Below are positions 9,823 through 17,428 of a stretch of DNA of 64,000 bases, one piece after another. A program made the position numbers and the translations under genes. The notes beneath the pieces are model-generated. The model was not told the DNA's origin. It worked only from the letters and a program-made list of their open reading frames with translations, and did not search any database. Origin of the DNA: Aquimonas sp044377145 (GTDB lineage: Bacteria; Pseudomonadota; Gammaproteobacteria; Xanthomonadales; Xanthomonadaceae); NCBI RefSeq assembly GCF_044377145.1, contig NZ_JBILJQ010000002.1, forward strand, positions 148,108-212,107, given 5' to 3'. Each line of letters starts with the position of its first letter. Within the stretch, counting starts at the first letter, position 1.

Positions 9823-10368
9823 ATGAGCGAGTTCTTCATCGGTCAGATCATGATGACCGGCTTCAATTTCGCACCAAGATTCTGGGCCCTGTGCAACGGA
9901 CAGCTGTTGCCAATCAATCAGAACCAGGCGCTGTTTTCGTTGTTGGGAACGCAGTACGGGGGTAACGGCACAACCAACTTCGCCCTGCCTGATCTGCGCA
10001 GCCGTACACCGATTGGCTACGCATCATCGGTAGACCCGGGCTGGCAGCCGCCGGCGGTCCAGATCGGTCAGGCGTCCGGGGTCGAGAATGTCACCCTGCT
10101 ATCGACCAACCTGCCTGCACACACGCACTCGGCGAATGCTTCAACGGCCAACGGCGACAACCGCAACGCGGCCGGACGTCTTTTCGCTACCAGTACCAGC
10201 ACGGCGACCGCGCCGAATCTGTACGCCGCGAGCACCGGGCCCGTGTTGCCTCAGAATCCGCAGAGTGTCGTGCCGGCGGGTGGCAACCAGCCCCATCCGA
10301 ACCTGCAGCCCTACAGCGTGATCAATTTCTGCGTCGCGCTCAGCGGCATTTTTCCGTCGCGCAATTGA
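9823..10368 (+). CDS. Phage tail collar domain protein (MdpB-like), copy 1
   Basis: 181 residues. The ATG at 9823 follows GGGGAGGAG. The product opens FIGQIMMTGFNFAPRFWALCNGQLL and has LLGTQYGGNGTTNFALPDLR, the hallmark of the tail-collar (PF07484) fold of phage tail fibres and of the 'microcystin-dependent protein' family. LPAHTH and the end NFCVALSGIFPSRN are also typical. First of three tandem paralogues, all ending in a G-I-(F/Y)-P-S motif. Family proteins outside phages are of unknown function; no other tail genes are nearby, so this is not a prophage. Confidence 0.9.
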   Translation: MSEFFIGQIMMTGFNFAPRFWALCNGQLLPINQNQALFSLLGTQYGGNGTTNFALPDLRSRTPIGYASSVDPGWQPPAVQIGQASGVENVTLLSTNLPAHTHSANASTANGDNRNAAGRLFATSTSTATAPNLYAASTGPVLPQNPQSVVPAGGNQPHPNLQPYSVINFCVALSGIFPSRN

Positions 10369-10447
10369 GCGCACGCAGGTTCTGGCCAACGGCCGTCAGC
10401 GTCCACATCAATGCACGACCGACCACTGACTTCTGGAGCACAACTCA

Positions 10448-10984
10448 ATGAGCACCCCCTACATCGGTGAGATCCGCATGTTCGGTTTCGGCACTCGCGG
10501 GGCACCGAACGGATGGCAGGCATGCGACGGCAGCCTGCTGGCCATCTCGGAGTACGACGCACTGTTCGCCCTGATCGGCACCACTTACGGCGGCGACGGT
10601 CAGACCACCTTCGCCGTGCCCGATTTGCGGGGCCGCCTGCCAATTCACCAAGGCACCGGACCCGGCCTGAGCACCTATGTCATCGGCCAGAGGGCTGGGA
10701 CGGAAACCGTCACCGTGCTTCCGACCCAGATGCCGGCTCATACGCACATTTTGGCCGTGACCTCGGGCGCTGCCAGTGCCCTCACTCCGACCCCGTCCTC
10801 GCTCCCGGGTACGGTCAGCGGCGATACGTTCTACGCCTCGGACATTACCGGCGCGACCGCGCTGCCCATGTCGGCTCAATCGACGTCGGCCGCCGGTGGC
10901 AGTCAGCCGCATGAGAACTGCATGCCCACGCTGACGGTGCAGTACGCCATCGCCACCCAAGGCATTTTCCCGTCGCAATCCTGA
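10448..10984 (+). CDS. Phage tail collar domain protein (MdpB-like), copy 2
   Basis: 178 residues, ATG at 10448 with CTGGAG ~10 nt upstream, 79 bp after copy 1. Shares YIGEIRMFGFGTRGAPNGW, LIGTTYGGDGQTTFAVPDLRGR, MPAHTHI and QYAIATQGIFPS with its neighbours. Divergent middle segments (~110-150) between the collar core and the conserved end suggest specialised variable tips. Likely co-transcribed with copies 1 and 3. Confidence 0.9.
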   Translation: MSTPYIGEIRMFGFGTRGAPNGWQACDGSLLAISEYDALFALIGTTYGGDGQTTFAVPDLRGRLPIHQGTGPGLSTYVIGQRAGTETVTVLPTQMPAHTHILAVTSGAASALTPTPSSLPGTVSGDTFYASDITGATALPMSAQSTSAAGGSQPHENCMPTLTVQYAIATQGIFPSQS

Positions 10985-11090
10985 TTGTCGCGCCCGTTCG
11001 CACGCTGAATCCACAGCGCCATCCCGGCGCAGCCGCAGCGCGACCGCATCCGCACGTCCGCGCAGCACACCTCACTGGAGGACCCATCTC

Positions 11091-11630
11091 GTGACGCAAC
11101 CCTTTATCGGCGAAATCCAGATGTTCGGCTTCAACTTCAACCCGCGTGGCTGGGCGTTCGCGAACGGCGCCACGCTGCCGATCTCTCAGAACACCGCCCT
11201 GTTCTCGCTGATCGGCGTCATCTACGGCGGCAATGGCCAAACCACCTTCCAGCTGCCGAATTTTGCCGGACGCGCCGGTTGTCAGCAGGGATCAGGACCG
11301 GGCCTTTCGCCGCGCAGCCTGGGCCAGACCTTCGGTGTGAACACGGTTACGCTCACCGGCAACCAGATCCCATCTCACAACCACGGCATCAACGCGTTTC
11401 TGCCGGCGGATACCGCGAACCGCTCGAGCTCGCCGGTGGCGAACGGCGGGCTGTCGCAGCCCAGCAGCACCGCGAACAGGCCCTTCGTGTCCAGCGCGCC
11501 GAACACCACCTTCGCCCCGAACATGCTCCAACCCAGCGCAGGCGGTGGGCAGCCGCACCAGAACCAGCAGCCGTATCTCGGCGTGAATTTCTGCATTGCA
11601 CTGCAGGGCATTTACCCGTCGTTCCCTTGA
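11091..11630 (+). CDS. Phage tail collar domain protein (MdpB-like), copy 3
   Basis: 179 residues. Start is GTG at 11091 with GGAGG ~9 nt upstream; there is no ATG alternative near the conserved N-terminus. Contains FIGEIQMFGFNFNPRGWAF, LIGVIYGGNGQTTFQLPNFAGR, IPSHNHGI and NFCIALQGIYPSFP. Same collar fold and same tandem set as copies 1 and 2; 106 bp separate it from copy 2, and the acetyltransferase follows almost directly. Confidence 0.9.
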   Translation: MTQPFIGEIQMFGFNFNPRGWAFANGATLPISQNTALFSLIGVIYGGNGQTTFQLPNFAGRAGCQQGSGPGLSPRSLGQTFGVNTVTLTGNQIPSHNHGINAFLPADTANRSSSPVANGGLSQPSSTANRPFVSSAPNTTFAPNMLQPSAGGGQPHQNQQPYLGVNFCIALQGIYPSFP

Positions 11631-11643
11631 TCGGCGCACCGGC

Positions 11644-12240
11644 GTGACGAAACGGACCGTGGCCCTATCGCAGACCGACGTTTCATTTCCGGCTGAACGC
11701 ACCGATTGCGATGGGCTGATCAAGCCCGCGCCGCTCAGCGAGCGCGGGTTTTCGCTGCGCACTGCGCGAGACGCAGATCTGCCGTGGCTGCGTGATCTCT
11801 ACGCCAGCACCCGCGCCGAGGAAATGGCACCGGTGCCGTGGCCCGAGGCGACCAAGCGCGCCTTTCTGGATCAGCAGTTCAAACTGCAGCACCACCATTT
11901 CGTCGGCCATTTCCCGCACGCCGATTTCTGGCTGATCGTAGGTGCACGCGGTCCAATCGGTCGGCTGTATCGCGACCGTGCCTTACTGGGCGACAGCCGC
12001 CCCGCTGATGACCTCATCGTTGACATCTGCCTTCTGCCGGAATGGCGCGGTCTCGGCATGGGCAGCCTGCTACTGGAAGCCGCACAGGCCTCTGCCGCCG
12101 TGCGCCAACGCGGGCTCAGGCTGCATGTGCAAGTGCACAACCCGCGCGCAATGGCGCTCTACCGGCGGCTCGGGTTCGCGCGCGTCGATGCTGCTGATGC
12201 CACCGGCTCGCATATCGAAATGCGCTGGACAGCCGGCTGA
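11644..12240 (+). CDS. GNAT family N-acetyltransferase
   Basis: About 198 residues if started at the GTG at 11644, just after the third collar gene. The ORF is open back to 11596 inside that gene, so the start is uncertain. The GNAT core is clear: RTARDADLPWLRDLYAS (strand 1/helix 1), the acetyl-CoA loop LLPEWRGLGMGSLLLEAA (R-G-x-G-x-G/S type), then NPRAMALYRRLGFARV. Predicted to transfer an acetyl group from acetyl-CoA to an unknown amine. Position after the collar genes suggests a linked role, perhaps modification of these proteins. Confidence 0.85.
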   Translation: MTKRTVALSQTDVSFPAERTDCDGLIKPAPLSERGFSLRTARDADLPWLRDLYASTRAEEMAPVPWPEATKRAFLDQQFKLQHHHFVGHFPHADFWLIVGARGPIGRLYRDRALLGDSRPADDLIVDICLLPEWRGLGMGSLLLEAAQASAAVRQRGLRLHVQVHNPRAMALYRRLGFARVDAADATGSHIEMRWTAG

Positions 12241-12241
12241 C

Positions 12242-12547
12242 TCAGTTGAAGATGGCCTGATAGATGAAACCGTCGCGGCTCTGCGCGATCGGCACCATGA
12301 AGATGCCGACCTCGCCGAGCCGCGGATGCCGCATTCGGTAGATCTGCTGCGGGAACAGCACCGGCGCCGTATTCAGAAACAGCAGTGAGAACGGCTCGCG
12401 GCTGGCCTCGCGCGAAGAGTTCTGCGCCTGCCGGGTTTCGACCAGCTGGGTTTCCACCAACTGGAAGTTGATCGACCCCTCGTTGAGCTCAGCCACAAAA
12501 GTCTCATTGAGGCAGCCGGCAAACTGCGCGTGGGTCAGAAGCTGCAT
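12242..12547 (-). CDS. DUF6916-like protein
   Basis: 101 residues, ATG complementary to 12545-12547 with AGGAGA ~7 nt upstream. The sequence (LLTHAQFAGCLNETF near the start, FSLLF, LYRMRHPRLGEVGIFMVPI-like block near the end) resembles the small DUF6916 proteins I know from tail-collar gene clusters. No signal peptide or membrane segment. Its stop abuts the convergent acetyltransferase stop (1 bp apart). Function unknown. Confidence 0.7.
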   Translation of the reverse strand: MQLLTHAQFAGCLNETFVAELNEGSINFQLVETQLVETRQAQNSSREASREPFSLLFLNTAPVLFPQQIYRMRHPRLGEVGIFMVPIAQSRDGFIYQAIFN

Positions 12548-12610
12548 GCGGGTCTCCTGGTCAGTCGGCGGCCCGCCGCCGCATCGGGCGGGCCGACGCT
12601 TCGCCCGCGC

Positions 12611-13231
12611 TCAGCCGAGGGCTTCGACGCGAAACGCGAGGTAGTCGAAATCGCGTGCGGGCAGATTCGCCAGCGGTGCCTTGCTATCACCGCTGTGGCG
12701 CAGCGCCTGCGGCGGCAGCCGTGAACCATCGCGACGCGGCCCCAGCAGCACGTAATGGCCGGGCGCGAGCAGGGGCAGATCGAAGCGCGTCAGCGCACAG
12801 ATCTCGCGCTGTGATTCGGTGTTGCCCGCCAGCCGATACTCGATCTCGAACCGGCGCAGGCTGTCGCGGCCAGCGGTGAAGCGGGTTGAATCGGTGCGCG
12901 ATTCAACCGCGCCGGCGTGGAAGCTCCAAGCCGTGAAGGCCGCGCTTCCGCCGTCCTGCAGGTCGAACATCGCGTGCAGGGCGAGGTCATCGAGCACCGC
13001 GCCTCCGTCGGCCGCATGAAAGCTGTCGATGCTCACGTGCACCCTCGCGCTGTCGCAGTGCGCGCAGTCGGCAAGCCCCTGTGGCAGGAATCGAGCGCCG
13101 GCGTCGGCGCTGGGCGCGCTCAGCAGCAGCAGGCGGGGTGAATCAGCGCTCAGCGCAGTGGCGCCCGCACGCGCCGAGCCGCAGGCACCAGCCGCCAAAC
13201 CGGCAGCTGCCAGAAATTCACGTCGTTGCAC
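12611..13231 (-). CDS. Exported protein with Tat-type signal, unknown function
   Basis: Started at the GTG complementary to 13229-13231 (206 residues), preceded by AAGGGGA. The N-terminus VQRREFLAAAGLAAGACG is a twin-arginine-type signal (R-R-E-F-L), so export in folded form is likely. The body has no motif I recognise; it contains a CAHC-like Cys pair (DCAHCDSARV) and alternating polar/hydrophobic strands suggesting a beta-rich fold. It lies 63 bp downstream of the DUF6916 start region on the same strand and probably belongs to the collar locus. The longer frame back to 13429 would remove the signal from the N-terminus. Confidence 0.7.
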   Translation of the reverse strand: MQRREFLAAAGLAAGACGSARAGATALSADSPRLLLLSAPSADAGARFLPQGLADCAHCDSARVHVSIDSFHAADGGAVLDDLALHAMFDLQDGGSAAFTAWSFHAGAVESRTDSTRFTAGRDSLRRFEIEYRLAGNTESQREICALTRFDLPLLAPGHYVLLGPRRDGSRLPPQALRHSGDSKAPLANLPARDFDYLAFRVEALG

Positions 13232-13596
13232 AGATTTTCCCCTTGCTGCAGATCCGAACGGTAGGCAACCGCGGAAGCACGCGGCGCGCGGCAAGAATAC
13301 ACGTCCGACCGGCAATGTCTGCGTGTCGGTCTTCTCGCCTCGGGCCTCGCCAGCATCTTTCACACAGGCGCCCGATTGGGCTCTGAATCTCTGACTGCAT
13401 CCGGGTTCTTGAAGGATGTCGCTGCGCACACTCCGTGCGGCTGCATCTTCGTGCTTTGCGGCCCTCGGACCGGTCTCGCTGCGCTTGGTCTGCGCCCTGC
13501 CCTGCCCAGTTGCTGCAGCTGCTGGTCGTGCTCCTGCGCGGGGCCATCCACGCTGATTCCGGCGCGATCGTCAGCGACCGCTGCGAAGCATCCGGG
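13232..13596. other. Intergenic region, no gene supported
   Basis: 365 bp between the Tat-type protein gene and repeat element copy 1. Several overlapping open frames here have no recognisable protein features. A GCATCCGGG motif occurs at ~13397 and again directly before the element (~13588); nothing else stands out. Confidence 0.4.
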
Positions 13597-13763
13597 CTAG
13601 CAGCCTGTCGGACTTTGGTTGGCCGGGCTGCAAATCCGCCTGCGCGGTCCACTTTTCCGCCGATTCTTGACCAAGAGAGCCCACTCGGCCTGCGAATCGT
13701 CGAAAAACTGTCCTCGCGCAGTCGAATTTTCGCCTCGACCCCCAAAGCCCGACAGGCTGCTAG
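13597..13763. mobile_element. MITE-like element copy 1 (~167 bp, CTAG ends)
   Basis: Starts CTAGCAGCCTGTCGG and ends CCGACAGGCTGCTAG, a perfect 15-bp terminal inverted repeat including CTAG at both ends. Nearly the same sequence recurs at 54932-55100 (same orientation) and, inverted and more diverged, at 62090-62252. CTAG at both ends fits a 4-bp target duplication. No transposase is encoded, so it is non-autonomous if mobile. The right CTAG supplies the stop codon of the PNPOx-fold gene. Confidence 0.75.
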
Positions 13764-14359
13764 GGCTGCAGCCAGCACCCGGCCCAGCCGTTGCTGCGCT
13801 CGAAACAGGCGCGACGATGACCCCGGTGGCCGAGATGCAGCCAGTCGATGCGGTCGAGCCGTACCTCGACCCGTGCAAATCGAGGCCGGATCAGCTCGGA
13901 TTCCGCCGCGCTCGGCAGGCGCTGTTGAAGCTCAGCGGGCAAGCCGCTGCCGGGCTGTTCAAGCGGCGTACCGGGCGGCTGCAGGGCGTGATAGCCGCGA
14001 CGACCGAAGTCGGTGGTGTGCTGCCAAGCGGCGTCGACCGCCGCACCTTCAGTGTGCAGCTGCGCGCGCCCACTGCAGCGCACTTGCAGGGCGTCGCCAA
14101 AAAAGCACCAGCTGACCCGCGGTTCAGCGGCGATTTCGGCGCACTTCGGCGCTCGCGTATCGGTATGGAAAGCCAGCAGGCCGTGCTCGGCATCGGCGCT
14201 GCGCAGCACCACGTAGCGCGCCTGTGGGCCATCGACGTTGATGCTCGCCAGGACCCCCTGGTGGAAGGGCGAATCGCGACGGGCCGCGCCCTCGATCAGA
14301 GCGGCCCAGGCTTGATGCAGGGCCGCCGGCAGGCTGTCGATCGCGGCCGAGTCGCTCAT
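13760..14359 (-). CDS. Pyridoxamine 5'-phosphate oxidase-fold protein
   Basis: 199 residues from the ATG complementary to 14357-14359 (MSDSAAIDSLP). Features of the PNPOx-like split-barrel flavoprotein family: GPQARYVVLRSAD (FMN-phosphate region), LAFHTDTRAPKCAEI, VSWCFFGDALQVRCSG and a C-terminal DRIDWLHLGHRGHRRACF. Such proteins oxidise pyridoxamine/pyridoxine phosphate or bind FMN or heme for other roles; this short form is more likely the general family than true PdxH. It follows mlaA by 1 bp, at the end of the mla operon. The stop TAG is formed by the CTAG end of repeat element copy 1, so the last few residues may not be ancestral. Confidence 0.8.
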   Translation of the reverse strand: MSDSAAIDSLPAALHQAWAALIEGAARRDSPFHQGVLASINVDGPQARYVVLRSADAEHGLLAFHTDTRAPKCAEIAAEPRVSWCFFGDALQVRCSGRAQLHTEGAAVDAAWQHTTDFGRRGYHALQPPGTPLEQPGSGLPAELQQRLPSAAESELIRPRFARVEVRLDRIDWLHLGHRGHRRACFERSNGWAGCWLQP

Positions 14360-14360
14360 C

Positions 14361-15248
14361 TCAGCGACGGAAGTTGTCGATGTCGACGTCGGGGATCTCG
14401 TACTCGTACTCGGGCAGCAGGTAGTCCGGCAGGTCATCGCTGCAGTCGACGATCTGGCAGTGACGGCGCTGCATGTAGGCGTCGCGGATCAGCAGGTATT
14501 CGTCTTCCGCTTCAGCGAGCATGCCGTCGAACTGCAGCGCACTGGCGCGGGCATCGACGCCGTAGACGAAGGTCACGCCCGCGCCGTACTCGTCGGCCAG
14601 CCAGCTGATCGGACTGACCCGCGTATTGACCAGACGCGCGCCGACATCGCGCACGGTGCCGGGGCCGAACAGCGGCATCACCAGATAGCGCGAGCGCTCC
14701 CAACCGTAGCGACCCAGGGTCTGGCCAAGATCGGCGTCGCGGTAGGGGATGCTGGCGGCAGTGGCCGGGTCGAAGAATCCGGCCATTCCGAGCGTGGTGT
14801 TCAAGGTGAAACGACCGAGCGCGGTGCCGGCCTGGCCCGGACGGCCCTGCAGCAGCAGATTGACCGCCGTCAGCGGCTGCCCGAGGTTGCTGAAGAAATT
14901 GCGCACGCCGGTGCGAACCGGCGCCGGGGTGATGCGCTGATAGCCCTTGGCGACGGGCTTCAGCGCGATCCGGTCGATGAACATGTTGAAGCGATGCATG
15001 CGCCGGTTGAAGCGCTCCCAGGGGTCACCGTGGCGGCCGGCACCCTCACTGTTGCGGACGTCGCCCTGCGTAGTCGCATCCACCGGCAGGTCCATGCTGG
15101 GCCCCCAGCTCAGCATGGCGGTCGGCGCCGTGCCGGGCACCTGCGCGGACGGGCTTGGCTGGGTTTGCGCGTTCGAGCTCCACGACAGCAGCAGCGCCAG
15201 GCCAAGGCTCGGCAGCAGCATTCGAAATGCGAGGGGATTCGTTTTCAT
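14361..15248 (-). CDS. mlaA: MlaA/VacJ lipoprotein-family protein, outer-membrane phospholipid removal
   Basis: 295 residues. N-terminal hydrophobic signal, then the MlaA core: DPWERFNRRMHRFN, NFFSNLGQPLTAVNLLLQG, NTTLGMAGFFDPA and GPYxxxP-like MPLFGPGTVRDVGARL. MlaA sits in the outer membrane and removes surface-exposed phospholipids, passing them to MlaC. I see no clear lipobox cysteine in the signal (SWSSNAQ), unusual for a lipoprotein. The acidic C-tail (LLPEYEYEIPDVDID) is longer than in E. coli. Its start overlaps the mlaB stop by 4 bp, and here mlaA sits in the mla operon rather than elsewhere. Confidence 0.92.
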   Translation of the reverse strand: MKTNPLAFRMLLPSLGLALLLSWSSNAQTQPSPSAQVPGTAPTAMLSWGPSMDLPVDATTQGDVRNSEGAGRHGDPWERFNRRMHRFNMFIDRIALKPVAKGYQRITPAPVRTGVRNFFSNLGQPLTAVNLLLQGRPGQAGTALGRFTLNTTLGMAGFFDPATAASIPYRDADLGQTLGRYGWERSRYLVMPLFGPGTVRDVGARLVNTRVSPISWLADEYGAGVTFVYGVDARASALQFDGMLAEAEDEYLLIRDAYMQRRHCQIVDCSDDLPDYLLPEYEYEIPDVDIDNFRR

Positions 15249-15562
15249 TGCTTCGTTCCAGTAGGGTCTGCGTCCAGGTCCACGCGATGGGCCGCGCAGA
15301 TGGCGCGAAAGCGCGCCGACACCGGCGCCAGCGTCAGCGCCTGGCCGCGCGCGGCGGCCTGCTTCTGCAGCAATCGCAGCGCGGCGACGCCGGCACTGTC
15401 GATCTCATCCACCGCCGCCAGATCGATCCGGCGGATGCCGTCCATCAAGCTTGAACCGCGTCCGTGCAGCTCACCGGCCTCGGCCAGGCCCAGACGGCCG
15501 GACAGGCGCAACACCTCGCCGTCGCGCTCGGTCTTCAGTGCGCTGGCCTCAGCCTTCGACAT
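15245..15562 (-). CDS. mlaB: MlaB, STAS-domain subunit of the Mla ABC transporter
   Basis: 105 residues, the usual size. STAS-like pattern: LRLSGRLGLAEAGELH, then IDLAAVDEIDSAGVAALRLL, where the DSAG loop matches the anti-anti-sigma-like site (the residue equivalent to the functional Thr of E. coli MlaB is near this loop). MlaB binds MlaF in the cytoplasm and is needed for complex assembly and activity. Overlaps mlaC by 14 bp and mlaA by 4 bp, supporting tight translational coupling. Confidence 0.9.
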   Translation of the reverse strand: MSKAEASALKTERDGEVLRLSGRLGLAEAGELHGRGSSLMDGIRRIDLAAVDEIDSAGVAALRLLQKQAAARGQALTLAPVSARFRAICAAHRVDLDADPTGTKQ

Positions 15563-16172
15563 CGATCTCGCCGCGGTTGAGGCCTTCGATCACCTGATCG
15601 AGATTCTGCCGTCGCAGACGCTCATCGAACTGGGTGCGGAAGGTCTGCACGTAGGAGACACCCTCGACGATCACGTCGAACACCAGCCAGTTGTCGCCGA
15701 CGGGGCGGAACAGATAGTCGATCTTGACCGGCGCACCGCCGCGGCGATGGACTTCGCTGCCGACGCGGACGATCTGGCCGCCGCGCAGTTCGGACTCGCC
15801 GTTGACGCGGATCTCGATGGTGGGATCAGCTTCCAGCAGGGCCGCGCCGTACTTCTTCAGCAGGCTCTTGACCAGCGCATCGGCGAACGCGCTGACCTTG
15901 GCCGGGTCGGCACCGCGGCTGTGCCGACCGAGCACCAGACGCGCTGAGTATTCGCGGTCGAACAGGGCGTTGAGCTCGGTTTCGACGAACTGCTCCAGCT
16001 TGCCGCGGTCGGCGCTGAAGGCTTCACGCTGCTCGACCAGCTGGGTCAGCACGTTGCGGGTGCGCTCTTCGACGATCGCCGCCGGGCGCGCGCTGGCGGC
16101 GGTGGCGGCGCTGGCGGCGGTGATCAGCAGCAGGGCAAGGCTGCTGGTGCGAAACAGATTCATCAGACGCAT
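15549..16172 (-). CDS. mlaC: MlaC, periplasmic phospholipid-shuttle protein
   Basis: 207 residues from the ATG complementary to 16170-16172, chosen because AAGGAG lies 8 nt upstream and a signal peptide (FRTSSLALLLITAASAATA) follows; the frame is open further upstream. The mature part shows the MlaC pattern: FVETELNALFDREYSARLVLGRH, FADALVKSLLKKYGAALL, and VRVGSEVHRRGGAPVKIDYLFR ending VSYVQTFRTQFDERL. It carries phospholipids between MlaA and the MlaFEDB complex. Third from last in the mla operon. Confidence 0.93.
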   Translation of the reverse strand: MRLMNLFRTSSLALLLITAASAATAASARPAAIVEERTRNVLTQLVEQREAFSADRGKLEQFVETELNALFDREYSARLVLGRHSRGADPAKVSAFADALVKSLLKKYGAALLEADPTIEIRVNGESELRGGQIVRVGSEVHRRGGAPVKIDYLFRPVGDNWLVFDVIVEGVSYVQTFRTQFDERLRRQNLDQVIEGLNRGEIDVEG

Positions 16173-16182
16173 GGGACTCTCC

Positions 16183-16680
16183 TTATTCCGTGGCGCTGGG
16201 GGCGCTGTCGGACTTTTCGTCCGCACCGCCGTTACCGAACATGAACTGGCCGATCAGCTGTTCGAGCACGACCGCCGGCTGAGTGAGCAGGATCTCGTCG
16301 CCCTCCTTGAGCGACTCGGCGAAGCCGCCGGGGGCGAGGCCGACGTAGCGATCCCCCAGCAGTCCGCTGGTGTAGATCGCCGCGGCGGTATCCGACGGCA
16401 GCTCTCCGGCGCTGGCGCTGATGCGCAGCGTGGCGATGGCGTCGAAAGTCACGGGATCGAGCACCACGCTGGCGACTTCGCCGACCTTGACGCCGGCGAT
16501 CCGCACCGGCGCGCGGGGTTTGAGTTCGCCTGCGTTGGTGAAGCGGGCGATCACGTTGTAGCTGTCGCCGGACAGGCCGTCCTTCGAATTGGTGGACGCG
16601 AACGCCAGCACGAAGGCACAGGCGAAGCCCATCAGGATGAAGAAGCCGACGCTCCATTCGGTTTTGCTTGAGGTGGCCAT
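16183..16680 (-). CDS. mlaD: MlaD, MCE-domain lipid-binding subunit
   Basis: 165 residues. One N-terminal transmembrane helix (WSVGFFILMGFACAFVLAF) then the MCE domain: YNVIARFTNAGELKPRAPVRIAGVKVG, VVLDPVTFDAIATLRI and YTSGLLGDRYVGLAPGG. MlaD forms a hexameric ring in the periplasm on top of the MlaE/F core. Seven bp after mlaE, eleven bp before mlaC. Confidence 0.95.
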   Translation of the reverse strand: MATSSKTEWSVGFFILMGFACAFVLAFASTNSKDGLSGDSYNVIARFTNAGELKPRAPVRIAGVKVGEVASVVLDPVTFDAIATLRISASAGELPSDTAAAIYTSGLLGDRYVGLAPGGFAESLKEGDEILLTQPAVVLEQLIGQFMFGNGGADEKSDSAPSATE

Positions 16681-16687
16681 GGCGATC

Positions 16688-17428
16688 TCAGTAGAGGGTG
16701 GCGCTGAGGATGAAATCGAGGAACAGCACCATCAGCGAACCCATCACCACCGAACGCGTGGTCGCGATGGAGGTGCCTTCGATGGTGGGCGGCGCGTGGT
16801 AGCCGGAGTAGGTTGCGATCAGCGTGGTGACGATGCCGAAGAAGATCGACTTGACGATGGCCTGGCCGAAATCATCGACCAGGTCGATGCTCTGTTGCAG
16901 CGAGCTCCAGTAGAAGCCGCTGTCCAGGCCCAGCACCAGCACGCCTTGAATGTAGCCGCCAAGAATAGCGAAGGCGCAGAACACCATGGTCAGCACCGGC
17001 AGGCTGATTACGCCGGCCAGAAACCGCGGCGCCACCACCTTGCGCACCGGATCGATCGCCATCATCGACAGCGCGGTGATCTGGTCGGTGGCGCGCATCA
17101 GCCCCAGCTCCGCTGCCATCGCCGAGCCGGCGCGGCCGCAGAACAGGATCGCCGCCAGCACCGGCCCGAGTTCGCGATACAGAGTCAGTCCGAGCAGGGT
17201 GCCGAGTGAGCTGCCCGCGCCGAAGGTGCTCAAGGTGCGATAGCCCTGCAGGGCCAGCACCAGGCCGACGAACGCGCCGCCGACCGCGACGATCGACACC
17301 GAGCGCGAGCCGATCGAATACACCTGCGCTGCGGTATCGCGCATGAAGCCGTGGCCGGGCCGGATAGCACCCAGAATCCGCAGCAGGAACAGGCCCATGC
17401 GACCGAGGCCAGTGAACAGCTCAGACAC
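16688..17428 (-). CDS. mlaE: MlaE, permease of the Mla phospholipid ABC transporter
   Basis: 246 residues. MlaE-family permease with about five hydrophobic segments; hallmark blocks are GSRSVSIVAVGGAFVGLVLALQGYRTL, LTLYRELGPVLAAILFCGRAGSAMAAELG (EQ-loop-like ELG..RAGSA..AELG), and LDFILSATLY at the end. Start overlaps the mlaF stop by 8 bp. It forms the inner-membrane core with MlaF on the cytoplasmic side. Confidence 0.95.
   Translation of the reverse strand: MSELFTGLGRMGLFLLRILGAIRPGHGFMRDTAAQVYSIGSRSVSIVAVGGAFVGLVLALQGYRTLSTFGAGSSLGTLLGLTLYRELGPVLAAILFCGRAGSAMAAELGLMRATDQITALSMMAIDPVRKVVAPRFLAGVISLPVLTMVFCAFAILGGYIQGVLVLGLDSGFYWSSLQQSIDLVDDFGQAIVKSIFFGIVTTLIATYSGYHAPPTIEGTSIATTRSVVMGSLMVLFLDFILSATLY

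Noticed and set aside
9823..11630. Prophage or tailocin remnant
   Set aside because: Only collar-domain proteins; no other tail, lysis, integrase or structural genes around.
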